DNA from: Tistlia consotensis USBA 355
GTDB taxonomy: Bacteria > Pseudomonadota > Alphaproteobacteria > Kiloniellales > DSM-21159
Assembly (NCBI RefSeq): GCF_900177295.1
Contig: NZ_FWZX01000021.1
Span: forward strand, 1 to 64,000
DNA: 64,000 nucleotides
Direction of reading: 5' to 3'
Shown here piece after piece: positions 18,878 through 26,382 of this stretch; within the stretch, counting starts at the first letter, position 1; each line of letters opens with the position of its first letter. The position numbers and the translations under genes are program-made. The notes below the pieces were generated by a model. It did no database searches and was not told where the DNA came from. It was given only the letters and a program-made list of their open reading frames with translations.

Positions 18878-19816
18878 ATGAGCCAGGCGACGATCGGGCA
18901 GATGTTCCACAGCGCCGGGGCGGTCGAGACCTTCCTCGGCTTTCCCCGCTGCGACGACCTGGAGCGGCTCGACGCCGCGGTCGCCATCCTCGGCGCGCCG
19001 GTCGCGACGCCCTACCGCTCGGTCGGCGCCTACTGCGCCGGGGCGCCGGGGGCGATCCGCGCGGCCATGGCGGGCTACGCCGCCAGCCGCGGCCACATGG
19101 ACTTCGACCTGCTGGCCGCGCCCTTCGCAGCGGCCAGCGTCGCCGACTGCGGCGACCTGCCCTGGGACGCCGAGGATTTCGCCGCGAACCGCGAGCGCAT
19201 CACCGACGCGGTCCGCAAGGTGCTGAAGGCCGGTGCCGTGCCGGTCGTGCTGGGCGGCGACGATTCGATCCCGATCCCGCTGTTCCGTGCCTTCGAGGGC
19301 GGTGGCCCCTACACCGTGGTGCAGATCGACGCGCATATCGACTGGCGCGACGAGGTCGACGGCGAGCACCACGGCCTGTCGAGCCCGATGCGCCGCGCCT
19401 CGGAGATGCCCTGGATCGAGCGCATCGTCCAGGTCGGCGCCCGGGCGATCGGCAGCGCGCGTCCCGGCGACTACGAGGTCGCCAGGGCCTGGGGCGTCGA
19501 GTTCGTCACCGGCCGCGAACTGGCGCGGCAGGGCGTCCAGACGGTGCTGGAGCTGGTGCCGCCGGGGGCCAAGGTGCTGCTGACCCTCGACTGCGACGGC
19601 ATGGACCCGACGGTCATGCCGGCGGTGATCGGGCCTGCGCCGGGCGGCCTGAGCTACTGGCAGGTCGTGGAGCTGATCCACGGCCTGGCCGAGCGCGCGA
19701 CCATCGCCGGCTTCGATATCGTCGAGTTCATGCCCGCGGCCGACCGCGACGGCCTGGCGGCCCTGACAGCGGCGCGCGTGGTCTGCAACGTGCTCGGCGC
19801 CCTCGTGAAGGGCTGA
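18878..19816 (+). CDS. Arginase/agmatinase-family protein with one altered metal ligand
   Basis: A 312-residue member of the ureohydrolase superfamily, which hydrolyses guanidino compounds to urea using two Mn ions. DAHID (151-155) and LDCDGMDP (D238, D240) supply five of the usual ligands. The first motif, normally GGDHS, is GGDDS (126-130), with Asp129 where His is the first Mn ligand. The protein may bind metal differently or act on a substrate other than agmatine or arginine. ATG 18878 is preceded by AGGAAGG. It is a single-gene unit between hairpins at 18750 and 19816, with no polyamine or arginine gene beside it. Confidence 0.88.
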   Translation: MSQATIGQMFHSAGAVETFLGFPRCDDLERLDAAVAILGAPVATPYRSVGAYCAGAPGAIRAAMAGYAASRGHMDFDLLAAPFAAASVADCGDLPWDAEDFAANRERITDAVRKVLKAGAVPVVLGGDDSIPIPLFRAFEGGGPYTVVQIDAHIDWRDEVDGEHHGLSSPMRRASEMPWIERIVQVGARAIGSARPGDYEVARAWGVEFVTGRELARQGVQTVLELVPPGAKVLLTLDCDGMDPTVMPAVIGPAPGGLSYWQVVELIHGLAERATIAGFDIVEFMPAADRDGLAALTAARVVCNVLGALVKG

Positions 19817-19845
19817 GGCCCGGCGGCGGGGCGCCGGCCGGGCCT
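19816..19845. terminator. Weak hairpin between convergent genes
   Basis: AGGCCCGG pairs with CCGGGCCT around a 14-nt GC-rich loop directly after the agmatinase-like stop. There is no T-run. It lies between convergent genes and may end transcription from either side. Confidence 0.4.
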
Positions 19846-19864
19846 CTCCGCGGCCCGGGCCGCG

Positions 19865-20296
19865 CTACGAGCGGTGTCCCCGGCTCTCGGACGGAACGCC
19901 GGCGTTCGCCGCCGTGGCGCTGCCGGACGAGGCCACGCCGTGATGGCGGGTGGCCGCCGTGGTGTCGTCGGCGAAGGACGGCTGGGCGCCTTCCAGCCGC
20001 TCCGCTTCGAAGGCGCGCGAGACCTGGTCGGGCTGCGCCGCGGCCGGCGCAGTGGCCTGGGCCTGGGCCTGGGTGGCGGCGGTCGCCGTCGAGGTCGCCG
20101 CAGCGGTGCCTTCGCGTGCCGCGACCTGGTTCTCGTAGTGCTGCCAGGACAGGTGGTAGGGCTGCTTCGCGAAGGTCGGGTCGGACTTCCAGGCGTTCTC
20201 GATGTGCATGGCGACGGCGCTCTCGGCCAGCGCCGGCAAGGTGGACAGCGCCGTCGCCGAGACGAGGGTCAGGGCCAACAGCTTGAGCTTGTTCAT
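19865..20296 (-). CDS. Exported protein of unknown function (paralog of 5823-6191) with low-complexity insert
   Basis: A 143-residue protein with a signal peptide (MNKLKLLALTLVSATALS, cleavage near residue 24). It matches the gene at 5823-6191 over the signal peptide and the next 35 residues (conserved W..D, P-H, E.Q pattern). It then has an Ala/Thr/Gln-rich linker (about 60-90) not found in the paralog, and it ends in a His/Ser-rich tail. There are no cysteines, unlike the paralog. RBS AGGAGA and ATG 20296 are clear. The 27-bp element at 20367-20393 precedes it. No known family was recognised. Confidence 0.72.
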   Translation of the reverse strand: MNKLKLLALTLVSATALSTLPALAESAVAMHIENAWKSDPTFAKQPYHLSWQHYENQVAAREGTAAATSTATAATQAQAQATAPAAAQPDQVSRAFEAERLEGAQPSFADDTTAATRHHGVASSGSATAANAGVPSESRGHRS

Positions 20297-20366
20297 GGGG
20301 TTCTCCTGAGGGTCTGTCGCGGGAGCGCCTTCGCCTCCGCCACAGTTCAGAAGATGGCGCCGAGCG

Positions 20367-20393
20367 TGGAGGGAAGATTTCCGCCGGATTAAC
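20367..20393 (-). promoter_or_regulatory. 27-bp upstream element shared with 6264-6290
   Basis: Minus-strand sequence begins GTTAATCCGGCGGA and ends AATCTTCCCTCCA, 71 bp before the ATG of the exported-protein gene. It matches the first copy in 25 of 27 positions. It overlaps the last 5 bp of the dehydrogenase gene, whose TAA stop lies inside the element. Confidence 0.6.
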
Positions 20394-21309
20394 TCGCGGA
20401 CATCTTCGCGACCCGCCGGCAATGGTCGAGGGCGGCCCCGATCAGGTTGTCGCTGGCCTCGGGGGTGCGGAAGCCGGAGTGGGCCGACAGCACGACGTTG
20501 GGCAGTGCGGTCAGCGGGTGGCCGGCGGGCAGCGGCTCGGTCTCGTAGACGTCGAGCCCGGCGGCGCGCAACCGGCCGCTCTTGAGCGCCTCGATCATCG
20601 CCGCCTCGTCGACCAGCGCGCCGCGCGCGGTGTTGACCAGGATCGCGCCCGGCTTCATCGCCGCGAGGCGCCCGGCCGAGAGGAAGCCGCGCGTCTCGTC
20701 GGTCAGCAGCAGGTGCAGCGACAGGACGTCGCTCTCGGCCAGCAGGCGCTCGAGCGGCAGGAAGGCGACTCCCTCGGCGGTCTTCGGCGAGCGGTTCCAG
20801 GCGATGACCTTCATGCCGGCGCCGCGGGCGATCCGCGCGACCTCCGCCGCGATGCCGCCGAAGCCGAGCAGGCCCAGGGTCTTGCCGGTCAGCTGGATGC
20901 CCTCGCTGCGCAGCCACTGGCCGGCGCGCATGCCGTTGTCCATGGCGGCGAGGCCCTTGGCCGCGGCCCACATCAGCGCGATCGCGCACTCCGCCACCGC
21001 CGTGTCGCCGTAGCCCTTGATGGTGTGCACCGCGATGCCGTGCCCGGCCAGCGCCTCGGGATCCATGTAGCTGCGCGCGCCGGTGCCGAGGAAGACGACG
21101 TGCTTCAGGTCCCGGCAGCGTCGCGCGACCTCGACCGGCAGCGCGGTGTGGTCGACGATGGCGATCTCGGCGCCGTCGAGCACGCCGGGCAGGGCGTCCG
21201 GCGTCAGCGCCGGGTCGCGGTTGATCGCGACCGCCGGGTCGTCCGGCCGGAGCAGGCGCTCGGTGACGGCCGCCAGGGTCTCGTTGGCATCGACGAAGAC
21301 TGCGCGCAC
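20389..21309 (-). CDS. D-isomer-specific 2-hydroxyacid dehydrogenase
   Basis: A 306-residue NAD(P)-dependent oxidoreductase interconverting 2-oxo and D-2-hydroxy acids. The nucleotide fold shows LLGFGGIAAEVARIA (about 147-161). Catalytic residues are in NTARGALVDEAAM (Arg), DVYETEPLP (Glu) and LSAHSGFRTPEA (His). The substrate cannot be told from sequence. The start is GTG 21309, with a strong GGAAGGAGAG upstream. The gene lies downstream of a LysR gene in the same direction (76 bp), but that regulator more probably controls its divergent neighbour. Confidence 0.88.
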   Translation of the reverse strand: MRAVFVDANETLAAVTERLLRPDDPAVAINRDPALTPDALPGVLDGAEIAIVDHTALPVEVARRCRDLKHVVFLGTGARSYMDPEALAGHGIAVHTIKGYGDTAVAECAIALMWAAAKGLAAMDNGMRAGQWLRSEGIQLTGKTLGLLGFGGIAAEVARIARGAGMKVIAWNRSPKTAEGVAFLPLERLLAESDVLSLHLLLTDETRGFLSAGRLAAMKPGAILVNTARGALVDEAAMIEALKSGRLRAAGLDVYETEPLPAGHPLTALPNVVLSAHSGFRTPEASDNLIGAALDHCRRVAKMSAS

Positions 21310-21385
21310 GGCTCTGTCTCTCCTTCCCTCGGTTGATCCATCCCTCCATAGCGGACGGGAGGGGATGCGGGAAGGCGCGGCCGGG

Positions 21386-22306
21386 TCAGTCGCCGACCCG
21401 CGAGCCGGCGCCGTTGAAGGTCCGGCTCATGTAGTCGAGGAAGGCGCGGGCCGCCGGCGGCAGCCTGGCGCCGCGGCGCCAGGCGATGCCGACGTCCATC
21501 GAGGGGACGTGGTCCTCCAGGCCGCGCGTCTCGATGCGCTGCCCCTCCAGGGACCAGGGCCGATAGACCATGTCCGACAGCACCGTGACCCCCATGCCGC
21601 CGGCGACCATCGAGCGCACCGCCTCGACCGAGGAGGTCCGGAAGGTGACGCGCGGCCGGTGCGGCGTCAGCTCCCAGTAGCGCTGGGCGGTGTGCGCCGC
21701 CTCGTCGACCGTCAGCATGATGTAGGGCTCGGCGGCGACCTCCTTCAGCGTGATGCGCTCGGCATGCAGCAGCGGGTGGTCGAGCGGCAGCCAGAGGTGC
21801 CGGCGCGAGCGGATCAGCGTCTCGGAGACCAGGTGCTCGACGTTCTCCAGGTTCGAGGTCAGGACCACCGCCAGGTCCAGGTCGCCGGCGATCAGCGCCT
21901 GCTCGATCTCGCTGCGCGGGGCTTCGCGCAGCGCCACCTCGACGCCCGGGAAGCTGCGCTGGAAGCGGTTGAGCGGCGAGGGCAGGAAGTAGCCGGCGAC
22001 GGTGTAGGTGACGCCGAGCAGGAGGCTGCCGGCGACGTCGCTGCGCGCGTCCTGGGAGGCGCGCGCCGCCTCGTCCACCGCCGAGAGGATGTTGCGGGCG
22101 TGCTGCAGGAAGCGGTGCCCCTGGTAGCTGAGCGTGACGCCGTTCGAGTGCCGGTCGAACAGGCGGGTCTGGAGGTCCGCCTCGAGCTGCTTGATCGCCG
22201 CCGTCACCGCCGACTGCGAGACGTTGAGGTCGACCGCGGCCTGGGACACCTGGCCGGTGTCGGCGGCGGCGACGAAGTAGCGGATCTGCTTCAGCGAGAA
22301 GGCCAT
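21386..22306 (-). CDS. LysR-family transcription regulator
   Basis: A 306-residue regulator with an N-terminal winged helix (about 4-62: VSQAAVDLNVSQSAVTAAIK) and a C-terminal substrate-binding domain (about 92-300). It is divergent from the molybdopterin oxidoreductase at 22414, with a 107-bp shared promoter region, the usual geometry for a LysR activator and its target. The effector is unknown. Confidence 0.9.
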   Translation of the reverse strand: MAFSLKQIRYFVAAADTGQVSQAAVDLNVSQSAVTAAIKQLEADLQTRLFDRHSNGVTLSYQGHRFLQHARNILSAVDEAARASQDARSDVAGSLLLGVTYTVAGYFLPSPLNRFQRSFPGVEVALREAPRSEIEQALIAGDLDLAVVLTSNLENVEHLVSETLIRSRRHLWLPLDHPLLHAERITLKEVAAEPYIMLTVDEAAHTAQRYWELTPHRPRVTFRTSSVEAVRSMVAGGMGVTVLSDMVYRPWSLEGQRIETRGLEDHVPSMDVGIAWRRGARLPPAARAFLDYMSRTFNGAGSRVGD

Positions 22307-22413
22307 GGCGGGGCTCCGGGTCGGCTGGTCACTGGTTCCGGGACGGCTTCCTGCCTAGACTGCCCCGCATCCGGCCAGGGACGGCTGGCCGCGGGGCGGG
22401 ACAGGAGGGCGCG

Positions 22414-24750
22414 TTGGGCAAGGCGGAACGGCATCACGGCTTCTGCGCGCTCTGCCGCTCGCGCTGCGGCTGCATCAATGTCGTCGAGGAGGGGCGGCTG
22501 GTCGCGGTCGAGCCCGATCCCGGCCACCCGACCGGCGCCCACCTCTGCGCCAAGGGCCGCGCCGCGCCGGAGCTGGTCCACCATCCCGAGCGCCTGACCC
22601 GGCCGCTGCGCCGGACTGCGCCCAAGGGCGCCGCCGACCCCGGCTGGCGGGAGATCGGCTGGGACGAGGCGCTCGACGAGATCGCCGGGCGCCTGGCGGC
22701 GATCGCCGCCGAGTCGGGCCCGCAGGCCGTCACCTTCGCGATCACCACGCCGAGCGGCACGGCGATGTCCGACCACATCGACTGGGTCGAGCGGCTGGTC
22801 CGCGCCTTCGGCGCCAGCAACACGCTCTACGCCACCGAGCTCTGCAACTGGCACAAGGACCACGCGACGGCCTTCACCTTCGGCGAGGGCGTCGGCGTGC
22901 CCGACTTCGAGCGGGCCGGCTGCCTGCTGCTGTGGGGGCACAACCCGAGCACGGCCTGGCTGGCCCACGGCCAGCGCCTGGCCGAGGCGCGGGCGCGCGG
23001 CGCCCGGGTGATCGTCGTCGACCCGCGGCGCGCCGGCCCGGCGGTCAAGGCCGACCTCTGGCTGGCGCCGCGGCCCGGCACCGACGGCGCGCTCGCGCTC
23101 GGCCTCGCCAACCGGCTGCTCGAGACCGGCCGCTTCGACCGGGACTTCCTGGCCGACTGGAGCAACGGCCCCTTCCTGGTGCGCGAGGCCGACGGCCGCT
23201 TCCTGCGGCGCGGCGCGCACTACCTCTGCTGGGACGAGGCGTCGGGGCAGGCCGTGGCGCTCGACGGCCGGCTGCCCTCGGAGCGCGGCGTCGCCCCGGC
23301 GCTCGACGGCAGCTACGAGGTCGACGGTGAGGCCTGCCGCCCGGCCTTCGACCACTACCGCCGGCTCTGCGCCGGCTGGACGCCCGAGCGCACCGCCGCG
23401 GCGACCGGCGTGCCGGCGGAGCAGATCGAGGCGGCGGCGAGCCTGCTCTGGGACTCGCGGCCGGCCGGCTACTACGCCTGGACCGGGCTCGGCCAGCACG
23501 ACAACGCGACCCAGACCGACCGCGCCCTGGCGCTGCTCTACGCCCTGCTCGGCAGCTACGACGCGCCGGGCGGCAACCTGCAGCTGCCCGCGGTGCCGGC
23601 GCCGGCCGTGGCGGGCCGGGAGCTCGTGACCCCGGAGCAGCGGGCCCGGACCCTCGGCCTCGCCGAGCGGCCGCTCGGCCCGGCCGCCGGCGGCTGGGTG
23701 ACCGGCGCCGACTTCTGCCGGGCGGTCGAGACGGGCGCGCCCTACAGGCCGCGTGCCCTGGTCGCCTTCGGCTCGAACCTGCTGCTCTCGCAGCCCGACC
23801 CGGCGCGCCTCTCGCGCGCGCTGCAGGCGCTCGAGTTCCACGTCCAGGCCGAGCTCTTCATGACGCCGACCGCCGCGCTCGCCGACCTGGTGCTGCCGGT
23901 CTCCTCGCCCTGGGAGCACGAGGCGCTGCGCCTCGGCTTCGGCCGGCTGGTCGAGGGCTGCGAGCGGGTCCAGCTGCGCCGGCCGGTGGCGGCGCCGCCG
24001 GGCGAGGCGCGCTCCGACACCGCCATCGTCTTCGAGCTGGCGACGCGCCTCGGCCTCGCCAACAGCTTCTTCGGCGGTGATCCGGAAGAGGGGCTGCGCC
24101 ATCGCCTGTCGGCCCTCGGCCTGACCCCGGAGGAGCTGCGGGCGCGACCGGAAGGCCTGCCGGTGCCGCTCGAGCAGCGCTTCCGCAAGTACGCCGAGCC
24201 GGCCGGCGAGGGCCGTCGCGGCTTCGCCACCGAGACCGGCCGGGTCGAGGTCTATTCCGAGCTGTTCCTGCGCCACGGCTACGACCCCGTGCCGGCCTTC
24301 CGGCCGTCGCGCGCCGCGCCGGCACGGGGCGGCAGCGCGGCGCGCGGCGACTGGCCGCTGACCCTGTCCTGCGCCAAGGTCACGCAGTTCTGCCACAGCC
24401 AGCACCGCAACCTGCCGAGCCTGCGCCGCGTGCTGCCCGAGCCGCGCGCCGAGCTCAACCCGGCGACCGCCGCGGCCCACGGCATCGCCCGGGACGGCTG
24501 GCTGTGGCTCGAGACCGCGGCCGGGCGCATCCGGGTGCGCGCCGCCTTCAACCCGCAGCTGCGGCCCGACCTCGTCGTCGCCCAGTTCGGCTGGTGGCTG
24601 ACCGGCCGCGCGGCCGAGCCCGAGCGCCATCCGGCGTTCGGCGAGGGCACGGTCAGCTACAACGCCCTGCTCGCCGACCCGCCGGCCGACCCGATCTCCG
24701 GCGCCCCCAACCTGCGCAGCCAGTCCTGCCGCATCGCCGCGGCGGAGTAG
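22414..24750 (+). CDS. Molybdopterin oxidoreductase of the DMSO-reductase superfamily
   Basis: A 778-residue enzyme. An N-terminal 4Fe-4S motif (C11, C14, C18, C45) precedes the bis-MGD domains. C144 in ATELCNWHKDH is the likely molybdenum ligand. A molydopterin-dinucleotide-binding C-terminal domain (about 655-775) includes QSCRI at its end. No Tat signal is present, so it is probably cytoplasmic. No iron-sulfur or membrane-anchor subunit follows. The start is TTG 22414, with AGGAGGG 4-5 nt before it and no better ATG. It is possibly regulated by the divergent LysR. The substrate is unknown; a TorT-like gene downstream is suggestive but separated by a repeat region. Confidence 0.85.
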   Translation: MGKAERHHGFCALCRSRCGCINVVEEGRLVAVEPDPGHPTGAHLCAKGRAAPELVHHPERLTRPLRRTAPKGAADPGWREIGWDEALDEIAGRLAAIAAESGPQAVTFAITTPSGTAMSDHIDWVERLVRAFGASNTLYATELCNWHKDHATAFTFGEGVGVPDFERAGCLLLWGHNPSTAWLAHGQRLAEARARGARVIVVDPRRAGPAVKADLWLAPRPGTDGALALGLANRLLETGRFDRDFLADWSNGPFLVREADGRFLRRGAHYLCWDEASGQAVALDGRLPSERGVAPALDGSYEVDGEACRPAFDHYRRLCAGWTPERTAAATGVPAEQIEAAASLLWDSRPAGYYAWTGLGQHDNATQTDRALALLYALLGSYDAPGGNLQLPAVPAPAVAGRELVTPEQRARTLGLAERPLGPAAGGWVTGADFCRAVETGAPYRPRALVAFGSNLLLSQPDPARLSRALQALEFHVQAELFMTPTAALADLVLPVSSPWEHEALRLGFGRLVEGCERVQLRRPVAAPPGEARSDTAIVFELATRLGLANSFFGGDPEEGLRHRLSALGLTPEELRARPEGLPVPLEQRFRKYAEPAGEGRRGFATETGRVEVYSELFLRHGYDPVPAFRPSRAAPARGGSAARGDWPLTLSCAKVTQFCHSQHRNLPSLRRVLPEPRAELNPATAAAHGIARDGWLWLETAAGRIRVRAAFNPQLRPDLVVAQFGWWLTGRAAEPERHPAFGEGTVSYNALLADPPADPISGAPNLRSQSCRIAAAE

Positions 24751-24830
24751 GGCGGAGACGGCGGGACTATCCGCGTTCTCCGTCTCGTCGTCAGCGGCCT
24801 CTTCGCGCGTCATCCCCATCCCTTTCTGTC

Positions 24831-24939
24831 GCCATCCTCGCGGAAGCGAGGATCCAGAAGACGTGGAGGCCAGTGCGGACCGGCGAAGTTCGTGCGAGCG
24901 ACGCCTTCCTCTGGATCCTCGCTTTCGCGAGGATGACGA
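24831..24939. repeat. Dispersed palindromic repeat, GGATCC/GTCATCC family (copy 1)
   Basis: The left arm (24831-24858) carries CATCCTCGCGGAAGCGAGGA and a GGATCCAGA end. The right arm (24910-24938) is its reverse complement with two mismatches. Related copies lie at 38244, 40936, 42768 and 48163. The arms enclose about 50 bp of unique sequence. Each arm is itself a small hairpin. Confidence 0.85.
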
Positions 24940-24995
24940 AAGGGGGCGAGGATGACGAAAGGGGGCGAGGATGACGAAAGGGGGCGAGGATGACG
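24929..24995. repeat. 19-bp tandem array, three full copies plus a partial
   Basis: GAGGATGACGAAAGGGGGC is repeated without change at 24929, 24948 and 24967, then continues 10 bp into a fourth copy. It grows out of the right arm of the palindromic repeat, since GAGGATGACGA is the arm end. It is not a CRISPR array because there are no spacers. Confidence 0.9.
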
Positions 24996-25094
24996 CCGTG
25001 GGGAAGGGTGGCGGACGCGATCGAGCGACGGGCCAACCCGCCCGCCCCCGAAAGGCGGTAGCGATGCGCCCCCGACCGGCTGCAACCCCTGCGC

Positions 25095-25118
25095 AATATC
25101 AGTTTTCCTAATATCAGT
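25095..25118. promoter_or_regulatory. Direct repeat AATATCAGT upstream of the TorT-like operon
   Basis: AATATCAGT occurs at 25095-25103 and 25110-25118, 15 bp start to start, in an AT-rich stretch 138-161 bp before the operon's first ATG. This may be a regulator site or part of the promoter. Confidence 0.4.
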
Positions 25119-25255
25119 CTCCACGATTTCCTATTTCACAATACCCTTCGCAACCGCAACGATGAACCCCAGGCAGCGAGAAGCAAGAACGGCGCTGCGG
25201 GGCTTCAGGGAGCCGTCGGCACGGCGCCGGCGGCCGGCGAACAGGGAGACAAGAG

Positions 25256-26353
25256 ATGACAGCTTCTTTCGGAAGGACGGGGAGTCGTGGGCTCGCCCTG
25301 GCGACCCTTCTGGCCGCCGGCGCCGGCTTCGGCGGGGCCGCTCTGGCCGCCGACTGGTACCCCTACACGGTGGAGTCCTGGAATCCGCCCTTCGACATGT
25401 CGAGCCCGCGCACGACGGTCGACTACGTGCCGCTCAAGAAGGCCGACAAGCCGTGGCAGCTCTGCGTGTCCTTCCCGCACATGAAGGACGCCTACTGGCT
25501 GGCCGTCGACTACGGCATCGCCGACGAGGCCAAGGCGCTCGGCGTCAAGATGCATCTGGTCGAGGCCGGCGGCTACACCGAGCTCAACAAGCAGATCTCG
25601 CAGATCGAGGACTGCGTCGCCAATGGCGCCCAGGCGGTGATCATCGGCGCGATCTCCTACGACGGCCTGAACAACTTGGTGCACGAGATCCACGGCAAGG
25701 GGATCCCGGTGATCGACGTGATCAACGGCATCTCCTCCAAGGAGATCTCGGCCAAGTCGCTGGTCTCGTTCGGCGAGATGGGCGCCAAGGCCGGCGAGTA
25801 CGTCGCCAAGCTGCACCCGAAGGGCAGCAAGGCCGTCAAGGTCGCCTGGTTCCCCGGGCCGGCCGGTGCCGGCTGGGTCGAGGCCGGCAACAAGGGCTTC
25901 ATGGACGCGGTCAAGGACAGCGCCGTCCAGGTCGTCGAGACCAAGTACGGCGACACCGGCAAGGAGGTGCAGTCCAAGCTGGTCGAGGACACCCTGCAGG
26001 CCCATCCCGATCTCGACTACATCGTCGGCACGGCGGTGACCGCCGAGGCCGCGGTGCCGGTGCTGCGCTCGCGCGGGCTCAGCGACCAGGTCAAGGTCGT
26101 GTCCTACTACTTCACCCCGGGCGTCTATCAGGGCATCCGGCGCGGCCAGATCCTCGCCGCCCCGACCGACTCGACGGTGATCCAGGGGCGCATCGCGGTC
26201 GACCAGGCGGTGCGCATCCTCGAGGGCAAGGACTACATCAAGCACGCCGGCCCGAAGCTCTACGTGATCAGCAAGGACAACATCAATTCCTTCGATCGCG
26301 CGGCGGCCCTGGCGCCGGACGGCTTCACGCCGGTCTTCAGCGTCGGCGAGTAG
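25256..26353 (+). CDS. TorT-like periplasmic binding protein of an ABC transporter
   Basis: A 365-residue protein with a signal peptide (cleavage near ALA, residue 31) and a type 1 periplasmic-binding fold. PWQLCVSFPHMKDAYWLAVD, HLVEAGGYTELNKQISQIED and VVSYYFTPGVYQGIRRGQI align closely with E. coli TorT, the TMAO-sensing protein. Here the gene heads an operon with an ABC ATPase and permease rather than a TorS kinase, so it probably delivers a solute. The downstream pxp genes suggest a lactam or cyclic amide. RBS GGGAGA precedes ATG 25256. Family membership is firm; ligand is inference. Confidence 0.85.
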   Translation: MTASFGRTGSRGLALATLLAAGAGFGGAALAADWYPYTVESWNPPFDMSSPRTTVDYVPLKKADKPWQLCVSFPHMKDAYWLAVDYGIADEAKALGVKMHLVEAGGYTELNKQISQIEDCVANGAQAVIIGAISYDGLNNLVHEIHGKGIPVIDVINGISSKEISAKSLVSFGEMGAKAGEYVAKLHPKGSKAVKVAWFPGPAGAGWVEAGNKGFMDAVKDSAVQVVETKYGDTGKEVQSKLVEDTLQAHPDLDYIVGTAVTAEAAVPVLRSRGLSDQVKVVSYYFTPGVYQGIRRGQILAAPTDSTVIQGRIAVDQAVRILEGKDYIKHAGPKLYVISKDNINSFDRAAALAPDGFTPVFSVGE

Positions 26354-26382
26354 ACGGTCCGCTTCTGACGGGACCGGGTGCC

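Larger units (their letters stand above)
24751..25255. other. 505-bp gap: palindromic repeat, tandem array, promoter region
   Basis: No gene is supported here. The left half holds an inverted repeat of the GTCATCC/GGATCC type and a 19-bp tandem array (annotated separately). The right part (about 25090-25160) is AT-rich with a duplicated AATATCAGT and probably contains the promoter for the TorT-like/pxp operon. Open frames over the repeats, with residues such as SSSPPFVILA, are translated repeat DNA. Confidence 0.7.

Noticed and set aside
15233-19681. 1482-codon open frame on the minus strand
   Set aside because: It is the antisense shadow of the triheme and arginase-like genes, with a V/D/R/G-rich composition and no recognisable motif.
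24929-24995. Possible CRISPR array
   Set aside because: The units are contiguous with no spacers, and no cas genes were seen anywhere in the window.
24791-25124. Two small minus-strand frames with SSSPPFVILA-type residues
   Set aside because: They translate the tandem and palindromic repeats and have no independent support.
22414-26353. TMAO respiration system (molybdoenzyme plus TorT)
   Set aside because: No TorS/TorR, TorC or TorD gene is present, the molybdoenzyme lacks a Tat signal, and the TorT-like gene is joined to ABC transporter genes. The link is not supported.
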